From: JAHDHW01 sp965277415
Lineage (GTDB): Bacteria > Bacteroidota > Bacteroidia > Chitinophagales > Saprospiraceae
Assembly: GCA_965277415.1 (NCBI GenBank)
Contig: CBDICS010000052.1
Location: 11,803-75,802 of the forward strand
Reading direction: 5' to 3'
Length of the DNA: 64,000 nucleotides
The notes under the pieces were generated by a model. It did no database searches, was not told the origin of the DNA, and was given only the letters and a program-made list of their open reading frames with translations. Of the stretch, positions 9,861-17,430 are shown one piece after another. Position numbers and translations under genes: made by a program. The stretch's first letter is position 1. The number at the start of each line of letters is the position of its first letter.

Positions 9861-10676
9861 CTACAAATCCGATTTTTTAATTTTCCAGTAAATAATGAAA
9901 GTGAATATACTAAGGTAAATGACAGTCGTGATACTAGCTTCCGTCTGACTTAATATGATACTGAGATTATTCTCTTCGGATAGGTTTGTAATAATATCCG
10001 GAATAGGAATAGGAGATAGGTCTTCAATAGCATTGAGTGGATAAAAATGCATACTTTTATTAGGAATATACCGATAATGAAGTGCCCACCTAAGCATTGG
10101 CTCTAAAAATATAATGTATACTAAAAAGAGAAATAAAGACAGCCCTGTTCTTCTAATCAAAACACCTAGAAATAATCCAAAAATCATATAACCCAGACAC
10201 ATAAGATAGAAGTAAAATATTTGGGATGTTCCGGACACGATTTTAGTATAGTACAAATTATCTGTACTTAATAATCCGAAGGAAAATCCTACCAATGCAA
10301 AATAAATCGTTGCGAAAAGACTAACGGTTGCAACCAGGAGTATCTTTGAAAGGAAAAATTCATTTCTAGTAATACCATTTATAATATTTTGCCGAAGGGT
10401 TTTATTTGTGAATTCCATGGTGACGCATTGAACGCCAATAAACCCCAGGAAGAAAAAAGAAAGCCAGTTGCCAATGTATGCCAGATAGGCCCATACGCCT
10501 GGGAACTTATAAATATCACCAAACACAATAAAAGATTCCGGTGGTTTGACATAACCAAAAAATGCTTTAGCAACAATCAAGGTGACTGGCAAAAGAATCA
10601 GATACAGAATAAGCATGACTTTGAAAGTCCGGAAATGTTTAAATTTTTTCCACTCCAGGTTGAGAAGATACCACAT
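9861..10676 (-). CDS. ABC-2 type transporter permease
   Basis: The 271-residue polytopic protein has about six hydrophobic segments. The first follows a short cytoplasmic start (LLNLEWKKFKHFRTFKVMLI), the usual pattern of ABC-2 permeases of the gliding/natronin/bacitracin-export type. The region MEFTNKTLRQNIINGITRNEF is the coupling-helix motif typical of this family. Its start is four bases after the stop of the ATPase gene, so the two form an operon. The substrate is unknown. Confidence 0.85.
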   Translation of the reverse strand: MWYLLNLEWKKFKHFRTFKVMLILYLILLPVTLIVAKAFFGYVKPPESFIVFGDIYKFPGVWAYLAYIGNWLSFFFLGFIGVQCVTMEFTNKTLRQNIINGITRNEFFLSKILLVATVSLFATIYFALVGFSFGLLSTDNLYYTKIVSGTSQIFYFYLMCLGYMIFGLFLGVLIRRTGLSLFLFLVYIIFLEPMLRWALHYRYIPNKSMHFYPLNAIEDLSPIPIPDIITNLSEENNLSIILSQTEASITTVIYLSIFTFIIYWKIKKSDL

Positions 10677-10680
10677 AAGA

Positions 10681-11571
10681 TTATTGGTTTTTCGTTATTT
10701 CTAAAAACTCTGTTTCCAGACTTCGTTTTTTGCTAATTAAATGATGAAGAACAATACCTTTTTCAAAAGCTTCTACATTAAGGTCTGAGGCACTTTTACC
10801 CGCTTCTAGGATAACTTCAAATTGCCCATTGAGGTCAGCTATATTTTTTACCCAAGGTAAATTTTCTAGTAAAGTATGGAGGTCTACATTTTGGGCAGAA
10901 GCAATTTCAATTTTGACTTCATTATTAATTATAGCATCCATTCTTCCATTAGCGAGGAGGTTTCCGTTTTTTATAATGGCAACATGCGAACATATTTTTT
11001 CAACCTCATCAAGAATATGACTCGCCATGATTATCGTTTTCCCTTTGTTTGCAATTTCTCTAATCGTCTCTCTAACCTCTGCGATACCTTGAGGGTCTAG
11101 TCCATTAGTTGGCTCATCAAATATTAAAACTTCTGGATCACCAACCATAGCAGAAGCGATAGCCAATCGTTGTTTCATACCCAAGGAGTAGGTTCGAAAA
11201 GGAGATTTTCTTCTATGTTTAAGATTGACTAATGCCAATAGGTCATCAAATACAGGATTTTTTACTCCTTTTATATGTGCCACTACTTCGAGATTTTGAT
11301 CCGCATTCATATAGGGATAAAAATTTGGAGTTTCTAAGAGTGTCCCAATCTTTAACCTGGCTTTTTTACCATATTTACCATCAAACCAAGTGAAGTTCCC
11401 TTGATCCATTCTAATGATTCCTAGGATGATTCCAAGCGTAGTGGTTTTGCCACTTCCATTTGGTCCCAGGAGGCCAAAGATATCCCCTTCTTGTACACGT
11501 AGGTTTAGGTTGTTTACAGCAACGATATTACCATAAGTTTTAAGAATATTGTTAATTTCCAGAACTGCCAT
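10681..11571 (-). CDS. ABC transporter ATP-binding protein
   Basis: The 296-residue ATPase starts at MAVLEINNILKTYG (ATG at 11571); an ATG 45 bases upstream would add residues with no family counterpart. It has Walker A GPNGSGKTTT, signature SLGMKQR (an LSGGQ variant common in ABC-2 drug/lipid exporters), Walker B VLIFDEPTNGLD and the H-loop MASHILDEVEKIC. With the permease gene it forms a two-gene exporter of the BcrA/CcmA/YadG kind. A diverged half copy of the GAAGTTGTTCAAA repeat lies just upstream and may overlap its 5' untranslated region. Confidence 0.9.
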   Translation of the reverse strand: MAVLEINNILKTYGNIVAVNNLNLRVQEGDIFGLLGPNGSGKTTTLGIILGIIRMDQGNFTWFDGKYGKKARLKIGTLLETPNFYPYMNADQNLEVVAHIKGVKNPVFDDLLALVNLKHRRKSPFRTYSLGMKQRLAIASAMVGDPEVLIFDEPTNGLDPQGIAEVRETIREIANKGKTIIMASHILDEVEKICSHVAIIKNGNLLANGRMDAIINNEVKIEIASAQNVDLHTLLENLPWVKNIADLNGQFEVILEAGKSASDLNVEAFEKGIVLHHLISKKRSLETEFLEITKNQ

Positions 11572-11592
11572 AATGATTTGTATTAATAATAA

Positions 11593-11650
11593 CGAAGCAT
11601 TGAGGTGAAATATCATTTCGTAGCCGAATAAGCCGTTTCAAAACGATTTC
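11593..11650. repeat. Diverged half copy of the GAAGTTGTTCAAA element
   Basis: The 58 bases align with the right half of the element at 15637-15694. Both share GAAGNATTGAGGTNAAA, TTTCGTAG and a terminal AACNANTTC, with scattered substitutions. It lies between the ABC ATPase start and the rdgB stop. Confidence 0.55.
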
Positions 11651-11721
11651 AATATTTGCCAAAGATATATTTCCTATTTAGAGAACCAAATAAAAAGAGA
11701 TGAAATCAAGAAAATGTTAGA

Positions 11722-11746
11722 TATACTGACCTTGAAGTGGTTTGGA
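11722..11746. repeat. Partial copy of the TATAC-family palindrome
   Basis: TATACTGACC followed by TTGAAGTGGTTTGGA matches the first half of the palindromes at 57382 and (inverted) 14133. The second half is missing. Confidence 0.5.
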
Positions 11747-11760
11747 AAAAGAAATACAAA

Positions 11761-12339
11761 TCATTTTTCTAAAAAATCAATCAGCTTTGCTATTGCTCTG
11801 GCACGATGGCTGATACTTTGTTTTACTTTAGAAGGTAATTCAGCAAAAGTATGATCATATCCATCAGGAATAAATATGGGGTCATAGCCAAAGCCTTTAA
11901 GCCCACTACTTTTGGTGGTAGCTATTTTTCCATTCACTATACCTTCAAATAAATATTCCTTATCATCGATAATCAAAGCTATAGCTGTTCGAAATCTAGC
12001 CTTTCTGTTGGATACATTTTGAAGTTTTTCTAGAACCAGATTTATATTGTTATCATTATTCCTGGGCAATCCAGCATAACGGGCTGTATAAACACCAGGC
12101 TCTCCATCCAGCGCATCAATTTCTAATCCCGTATCTTCCGAAAAGCAATCAACCGCATAGTTTGTTTTTAGATACCTTGCTTTTTGTAGTGCATTGCCTT
12201 CAAGTGTCGGGCTGGTTTCTGGAATATCTTCATCGCATCCAATATCCTTCATTGGAATGATTTCGTACTGTCCATCTAAAATCTCTTTGACTTCTTTGAT
12301 CTTATTGACATTACCGGTGGCAAAAACTAATTGCTTCAT
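11761..12339 (-). CDS. rdgB: XTP/dITP diphosphatase (non-canonical purine NTP pyrophosphatase)
   Basis: The 192-residue product begins MKQLVFATGNVNKIKEV, the substrate-binding FATGNxxKxxE signature of the RdgB/HAM1 family, and has SEDTGLEIDAL and GFGYDPIFIP motifs. It hydrolyses dITP and XTP to prevent their incorporation into DNA. I chose the ATG at 12339 because the TGA of the upstream gene overlaps it in ATGA form, which indicates translational coupling; the longer frame to 12369 has no support. Confidence 0.93.
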   Translation of the reverse strand: MKQLVFATGNVNKIKEVKEILDGQYEIIPMKDIGCDEDIPETSPTLEGNALQKARYLKTNYAVDCFSEDTGLEIDALDGEPGVYTARYAGLPRNNDNNINLVLEKLQNVSNRKARFRTAIALIIDDKEYLFEGIVNGKIATTKSSGLKGFGYDPIFIPDGYDHTFAELPSKVKQSISHRARAIAKLIDFLEK

Positions 12340-12797
12340 GTTAAATAAATTTGTTGTAAACAAGTCCATAATGCACGTTTCTTATCAACCTTAGATTGGA
12401 TTGTAGCTAAACTATCGGCCAATAAAAAGATGCAGCCCTGAAACTCTAATGAGGTATATAATTTTAAATCAAGATTAATCCCCAATTTTTTAGGAGGAAT
12501 TCCAAATATGAGTACTTTTCCAATCGAAGTTTTTGTCTTTAAGCGGATAAAACTAAAACCTGACTCTGCTGTTGTTTTTAGTAAATTTACATCCTTTGAA
12601 ATATCTAATTTAGCAGCTTTAAGGATATTTGTTAAAAAAGTTTCTAATTCTTTATGCTCGTTGACTGGCTCATAAATCACCAAAGTTGTCTTTTCCTTGC
12701 TGTGATCTGAATCAAAAGACTCATTATTTTGATCATTCGGGGCAAATATCTGAAAGTCCAGAAAGTTATCTAACGAAATATCATTCTTTGAATCCAT
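12336..12797 (-). CDS. Small protein of unknown function coupled to rdgB
   Basis: The 153-residue soluble protein has an acidic, low-complexity N-terminus (1-40) and then an alpha/beta domain with a hydrophobic strand LIFGIPPKKLGI and a conserved-looking tail, DSLATIQSKVDKKRALW. It overlaps rdgB by four bases (ATGA). The tail pattern (K-R-x-LW-x-L) looks like proteins found beside rdgB in other Bacteroidota, and a replication-clamp-loader psi-like role is conceivable. That is only an impression, and I do not assign a function. Confidence 0.75.
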   Translation of the reverse strand: MDSKNDISLDNFLDFQIFAPNDQNNESFDSDHSKEKTTLVIYEPVNEHKELETFLTNILKAAKLDISKDVNLLKTTAESGFSFIRLKTKTSIGKVLIFGIPPKKLGINLDLKLYTSLEFQGCIFLLADSLATIQSKVDKKRALWTCLQQIYLT

Positions 12798-12868
12798 GTT
12801 TTTAAAAAATTTTCATTATAATATGAGACGAAAATACACTTAAATTAGAATAAATGATTAAAAAAATG

Positions 12869-12876
12869 TATTTTTG
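12869..12876 (+). promoter_or_regulatory. Candidate -7 box for ilvE
   Basis: TATTTTTG fits the Bacteroidota -7 consensus TAnnTTTG and lies 21 bases before the ilvE ATG. The -33 element is not convincing. Confidence 0.35.
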
Positions 12877-12897
12877 TAATAAACCAAATACCCAAAT

Positions 12898-13992
12898 ATG
12901 AGTTACGATATAAAAATAACAAAAGTAAAAGAATCTCTCCTATCTTCTGTTGATTTTGAAAATATTCCTTTCGGACGTACTTTTTCAGATCATATGTTTA
13001 CTGCTGATTATATCGATGGAAAATGGACCAAGCTGCAAATTATTCCCTTTCAGAATTTCCAAATTCACCCTGCAGGCTTAGTACTTCATTATGGCCAGGC
13101 GATTTTTGAAGGTATGAAAGCTTCAAAAGGTGTAGACGGTAAACCTTATTTTCTTCGTCCAGAAAAACATAGTGAACGACTGAATGCTTCGGCCCGCAGA
13201 ATGTGTATGCCTGAAGTACCAGAGGATTTATTCCAACAAGCTATTCATGAATTGGTAAATCTAGATCAAGGATGGATTCCTCAAAAAGAAGGATCAGCGC
13301 TTTATATTCGACCATACATGTTTGCAAATGGAGAATTTATTGGTGTAGCACCTTCAGACACTTATAAGTTTGTCATTTTCACCGGACCTGTCGGACCTTA
13401 TTACCCAAAACCTGTTCGCCTTTTGGTAGCTGATAAATATGTAAGAGCGGTACCTGGTGGAGTAGGAGAGGCAAAGACGGCTGGTAATTATGCCGCTTCT
13501 TTACTACCTGCTAAACTGGCAAATGAAGCAGGATTTGATCAAATCCTTTGGATGGATGGTCATGAGTTCAAATATGTTCAGGAAGCTGGAACAATGAATA
13601 TCTTTTTCGTTATTGATGGAAAAGTCATTACACCTTCTACAGATGGCGCTATTCTAAAAGGTATTACCAGAGATTCTATTATTCACATCCTTAGGGATAA
13701 AGGATATATAGTGGAAGAACGTCCGATTGCAATTAGTGAAGTTGTAAATGCACATAAAGCTGGATTATTAGAAGAAATGTTTGGAACGGGGACTGCTGCA
13801 GTTGTAGCGCATGTTGCAGATTTTACGTATAAGGGAGATACTTTTGAATTGCCAGCTTTAGAAAAAAGAAAAGTTGGGGCCTTAGCAAAATCAGAAATTA
13901 ATGGATTGAGAGCAAAGACAATTGAAGACAGTAGAGGATGGGTGGTACCAGTTGTATCTCAAGTGAATGTCCCTAGTAATAGTGCTTTATAG
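12898..13992 (+). CDS. ilvE: Branched-chain amino acid aminotransferase
   Basis: The 364-residue fold-type IV PLP enzyme has the Schiff-base lysine in GEAKTAGNYAAS (Lys193), the RPYMFANGEFIGVAPS region and FGTGTAAVV near the C-terminus. The length and these motifs match the longer eukaryote/Bacteroidota-type BCAT rather than the shorter E. coli IlvE. It catalyses the last step of valine, leucine and isoleucine synthesis and the first step of their breakdown. It is a single-gene unit facing away from the rdgB operon. Confidence 0.95.
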   Translation: MSYDIKITKVKESLLSSVDFENIPFGRTFSDHMFTADYIDGKWTKLQIIPFQNFQIHPAGLVLHYGQAIFEGMKASKGVDGKPYFLRPEKHSERLNASARRMCMPEVPEDLFQQAIHELVNLDQGWIPQKEGSALYIRPYMFANGEFIGVAPSDTYKFVIFTGPVGPYYPKPVRLLVADKYVRAVPGGVGEAKTAGNYAASLLPAKLANEAGFDQILWMDGHEFKYVQEAGTMNIFFVIDGKVITPSTDGAILKGITRDSIIHILRDKGYIVEERPIAISEVVNAHKAGLLEEMFGTGTAAVVAHVADFTYKGDTFELPALEKRKVGALAKSEINGLRAKTIEDSRGWVVPVVSQVNVPSNSAL

Positions 13993-14073
13993 TTATGAAA
14001 TTTATGTTTCCTAAGAGTACTTGTATCGCTTCACTGAAATCGAAGCAATTAGATAGAATTGATGAAGGAGAAA

Positions 14074-14250
14074 CATAAGTCCTACCTTATTTTTATTTGA
14101 CACTGAAAAACGCTGCATCATAGTTAATCATATATACCTGACGCGAAGTGGTTTGGGATTCCTCCAAACTACTTCGGTCAGTATAAATCAGCGTCTTTCA
14201 GCGTCAGAAATTATGTTTTATAGATTTTCAAAAATTCGGAATGATTCATA
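14074..14250. repeat. MITE-like palindromic element, CATRARTCATCC ends (interrupted copy)
   Basis: The left part (14074 to about 14132, with CTTATTTTTATTTGACACTG) and the right part (14186-14250, with AATCAGCGTCTTTCAGCGTC and TTTTATAGATTTTCAAAAA) together match the reverse complement of 58264-58383. The 53-bp TATAC-family palindrome at 14133-14185 is inserted between them. The element fills the space between the convergent ilvE and aldo/keto reductase genes. Confidence 0.75.
14133..14185. repeat. TATAC-family palindrome (copy B), nested in a larger repeat
   Basis: The 53-base imperfect palindrome runs from TATACCTGACGCGAAGTGG to ACTTCGGTCAGTATA around a GGGATTCC centre. Its reverse complement matches 57382-57434 at about 49 of 53 positions. 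Confidence 0.8.
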
Positions 14251-14291
14251 TTTCGACCTCTGATCTAAAAAATAATTACTATTCCGTGTCC

Positions 14292-15275
14292 CTAAAACAT
14301 CGGTGCTGGTGGTTTATTCGCTAAGACCTTTTCAATTTTTTCTTCTATCTCTTTAGTTAATAATGGAATGATATCTAGAGCAGTCAACGTTTCTTTGAGA
14401 TGCTTCAGTTTAGATGCACCTAATATTACGGTACTCACATTTTTATTTTTTGCACACCAGGCGATTGCTAATTTAGCAAGACTAGTTCCCATCTCAAGCG
14501 CAATATCATTGAGGGCCCTTACTTTTTCTAATCGCTCAGGCGTAAGAGAACGTTCTTTTAACCAATCGAGTCCTTGCATGCTTAGACGAGTGCCTTTAGG
14601 AAAGGCTGTCATATACTTATCTGTTAGGACTCCAGAAGCCAATGGTGACCAAATCGTTGTTCCTAAACCTACTGTTTTATAAATTTGATCGAATTCAACT
14701 TCAACTTTTCGGCGATGAAACATATTGTATTGAGGTTGTTCCATTGTAGGGCCAATTAGCCGATAATCTTTTGCAACCATATGGGCTTCCATAATTTCTT
14801 GGGCTGACCATTCTGAAGTTCCCCAATAAAGAATCTTTCCTTGTTGTATAAGGTGATTCATCGCCCAAACAGTTTCTTCTATGGGGGTGTTTTTATCCGG
14901 TCGATGACAGAAGTAAAGATCAAGGTAATCTGTTTTCAATCGCTGAAGTGCAGCATCACATGCTTCGAAAATATGTTTTCGATTTAAGCCAGTTTGATTA
15001 GGGAGTTTTCCACCATCACCAAAAAATACTTTACTGGATACCAAATAAGAACTTCGATCCCATTTTTTCTTTTTCAGTATCGCGCCCATAACGCGTTCTG
15101 ATTCTCCTTTTGCATAGATTTCAGCATTATCAAAGAAGTTGACGCCATTGTCATATGCCAGATCCATTAATTTTTCAGCGATATTATTACCTATTTGCTT
15201 TCCAAAGGTAAGCCAAGAGCCAAAAGAAAGCGCACTAACTTGTAAGCCTGATTTTCCGAGATATTTGTATTCCAT
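14292..15275 (-). CDS. Aldo/keto reductase, Kv-beta-like
   Basis: The 327-residue protein begins MEYKYLGKSGLQVSALSFGSW, typical of the AKR6/YghZ-like subgroup. It keeps the catalytic tetrad context: FFDNAEIYAKGESE (Asp, Tyr), SSKVFFG (Lys) and LYFCHRPD (His). The NADPH-binding TVILGASKLKHLKETL is near the end. It reduces aldehydes or ketones with NADPH; the substrate is unknown. It is a single-gene unit convergent with ilvE. Confidence 0.92.
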   Translation of the reverse strand: MEYKYLGKSGLQVSALSFGSWLTFGKQIGNNIAEKLMDLAYDNGVNFFDNAEIYAKGESERVMGAILKKKKWDRSSYLVSSKVFFGDGGKLPNQTGLNRKHIFEACDAALQRLKTDYLDLYFCHRPDKNTPIEETVWAMNHLIQQGKILYWGTSEWSAQEIMEAHMVAKDYRLIGPTMEQPQYNMFHRRKVEVEFDQIYKTVGLGTTIWSPLASGVLTDKYMTAFPKGTRLSMQGLDWLKERSLTPERLEKVRALNDIALEMGTSLAKLAIAWCAKNKNVSTVILGASKLKHLKETLTALDIIPLLTKEIEEKIEKVLANKPPAPMF

Positions 15276-15536
15276 AAGGGAGTTTTGAATGTTTAATTAA
15301 TGGACGGTAATATAATTATTCTATTTGGAAATAATAAAACGAAAGCCCTTCTGATAAAACAATTAATATAAATTGTTGATAATCATAGATTTATTATGTG
15401 CTTAATTACTTATTAAAGGATGTAAATTAAATGCGACTATAGTTTTATTCTAAAAATGATGTATAAAATATTTCCTTTATACATAAAATGACTTAAATTA
15501 GTCGATTAATACTGAGAAAACTTCTTTTAAAACAAA

Positions 15537-15694
15537 GAAGTTGTTCAAAAATGGCTGCTATTACGAGAAATAGATATTTTGCCTCAAGACGAGGCTCTAA
15601 AATCGCTGCGTAGCAGGCTACGTGAGATTTTTATAAGGAAGTATTGAGGTAAAAGATCGTTTCGTAGTTTAGTGAGCTATTTTTGAACAACTTC
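15537..15694. repeat. 158-bp MITE-like element with 16-bp terminal inverted repeats
   Basis: The ends GAAGTTGTTCAAAAAT and ATTTTTGAACAACTTC are perfect inverted repeats. Inside, the arms continue as an imperfect stem (GCTATTACGAGAAAT versus TTTCGTAGTTTAGTGAGC, and TTGCCTC versus GAGGTAA), with a small central hairpin CGTAGCAGGCTACG. No coding frame is present. It sits about 100 bases upstream of the EAD11-like operon, so it is in a position to affect that promoter. Shorter relatives occur at 4578, 11593, 33709 and 54500. Confidence 0.8.
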
Positions 15695-15795
15695 AAACTA
15701 TACCTAAGTAAGTAGGAGGTTTTCTGACGATAATGACTTGTCATTTTACTTTTCGGATTATTTATAAGGGATAAAAAACATTTTACGAACACTCC

Positions 15796-16092
15796 ATGAG
15801 TATTGTAAAGCGCAAGATGGAAATACGGATGTTAATAGCCAATGCTAATATAGATCAGGCTATCAAACGTGCTATGGACTTCGTTAATGAATTTAGCGAA
15901 GACAATGACTTGCTCAATGAAGTGACTATACATTGTGGTGGATACAATCGGTTAAACAAAGAAATCAGACAAAATGTAATCAGCTATGATGATGCAGATA
16001 TTCGGCGAAATCGCTTATTGATGAACATCCTTAATATTATTGATGATGTTGAAAGGACTTTTTCTATGATGCAACAATTAGAAGCAGCCTAA
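15796..16092 (+). CDS. EAD11-like effector-associated adaptor protein
   Basis: The 98-residue, all-helical protein has the pattern of effector-associated domain 11: an N-terminal helix (IRMLIANANIDQAIKRAMDF), then a helix ending in GGYNRLNKEIRQNVISYDDA and RRNRLLMNILNIIDDVE. EADs are small adaptor domains of bacterial conflict and signalling systems that recruit effectors through like-with-like pairing. The domain fills the whole protein here. The start could be 15796 or the in-frame ATG at 15817. The next gene starts one base after its stop, so they are co-translated. Family assignment is from pattern recognition only. Confidence 0.75.
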   Translation: MSIVKRKMEIRMLIANANIDQAIKRAMDFVNEFSEDNDLLNEVTIHCGGYNRLNKEIRQNVISYDDADIRRNRLLMNILNIIDDVERTFSMMQQLEAA

Positions 16093-16093
16093 T

Positions 16094-17389
16094 ATGAGTA
16101 ATGAATTAGTAAATATCGCCGAAGAGTTGAAATCAAAAATTCGATCAGGAAAGGCCCAATCAATCAACCTTTTTGAATTTGCTTCCCAATATGCTATTGA
16201 TCTAAACCTAGTCAATCAATCCCTTATTCTTGATTTGAATTATACGGCCTCCTTAGGTACAGGCAATAAGGAAAAAGTGAAAACGGAGATGATTGAAGTA
16301 GTAGAAAAGATTGTTTCTGATTTTGAAGAAAAGAACTTAGAGAGCAGAAATGCTAAGATCGTTGAACTGGAACAAAAGCTTAACCTCACTTATGAAAAAC
16401 GAAAGAAAAAGGATGAAGTTGTTGTCAGTATTAAGGATTTAAATAAAATATATGAATCTAGCAGTTTCCATTTAGGACCGATCAATGCTGAATTCAAATT
16501 AGGCGAAATCACTGGAATTGTAGGTTTTAATGCTAATGGAAAGACAACACTTTTTAAAATTATAACGGGTTTAATAAGTCAGGATGATGGCCTTTTGGAG
16601 TTTCCATATTTCCAAAAAAATCAAAAATCTAAATTAAATTGGCCCGAAATCAAACATAAGACCGCTTATGTTCCACAAGAGATTACAGAGAAATGGTCTG
16701 GTTCATTGAAGGACAATTTACATTACTCCGCTGCAGTTCATGGTATACACGGTAAAAAGAATGATATGGCGGTCGAGTTTATCATTACTAGATTAGGACT
16801 GCAAGAGCATATTGATAAGAGATGGGATGAACTTTCTGGAGGATTTAAATTGAGATTTGCTTTGGCAAAAGCGCTGGTTTGGAAACCCGCTTTATTGGTG
16901 ATTGATGAGCCTTTGGCTAATTTGGATGTATCTGCCCAAATTTTGATTCTAAATGATTTGAAACATTTAGCGCACAGCTTTAAAGATCCTTTTTGTGTAT
17001 TGATTAGCTCTCAACATCTTCATGAGATCGAATGTATTGCAGATAAAATAATCGTAATGGACAAAGGCGACATTAAATACAATGGAGACTTAGAAGATTA
17101 TGGTATTGATCGTAAGCATAATATTTTTGAGTTTTCTTGTGATCTTGGACTTATCCAGATGAAGCAAAAAGTCTCTGATTTCAATATTAAAAGATTAGAA
17201 CATAATGGTATTCACTATATTTTATATGTGGATAGGAATATCAGTAAAAGTGATTTTTTAACTTATTGTACTAAGAACGAAATCGATTTATCCTATTTCA
17301 GAGATATTAGTACCTCTATTAAGAAATTCTTTCTTGAGGATCATATTGAGAATATCAATGTTAATAATCAATTAAAAATAAGTAGCTAG
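16094..17389 (+). CDS. ABC ATPase with an N-terminal adaptor-like domain
   Basis: The 431-residue protein has a helical N-terminal region (1-100) that is not part of a normal ABC ATPase, followed by a nucleotide-binding domain. The domain shows Walker A GFNANGKTT (144-152), Q-loop Gln195, signature LSGGF (247-251), Walker B LLVIDEP (267-273) and H-loop His308. All catalytic positions look intact. The C-terminal 100 residues are an unrecognised accessory domain. The N-terminal helices could pair with the EAD11-like protein encoded immediately upstream, which would make this an adaptor-coupled ATPase (inference). The next gene encodes the likely membrane partner. Confidence 0.85.
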   Translation: MSNELVNIAEELKSKIRSGKAQSINLFEFASQYAIDLNLVNQSLILDLNYTASLGTGNKEKVKTEMIEVVEKIVSDFEEKNLESRNAKIVELEQKLNLTYEKRKKKDEVVVSIKDLNKIYESSSFHLGPINAEFKLGEITGIVGFNANGKTTLFKIITGLISQDDGLLEFPYFQKNQKSKLNWPEIKHKTAYVPQEITEKWSGSLKDNLHYSAAVHGIHGKKNDMAVEFIITRLGLQEHIDKRWDELSGGFKLRFALAKALVWKPALLVIDEPLANLDVSAQILILNDLKHLAHSFKDPFCVLISSQHLHEIECIADKIIVMDKGDIKYNGDLEDYGIDRKHNIFEFSCDLGLIQMKQKVSDFNIKRLEHNGIHYILYVDRNISKSDFLTYCTKNEIDLSYFRDISTSIKKFFLEDHIENINVNNQLKISS

Positions 17390-17430
17390 AATATTAATGC
17401 TTCTCTCGCTAGTGAATAGAATATAGGCAA

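Noticed and set aside
14292..15275. Potassium-channel beta subunit rather than an enzyme
   Set aside because: The sequence keeps the aldo/keto reductase tetrad context and there is no channel gene nearby, so a reductase call is safer.
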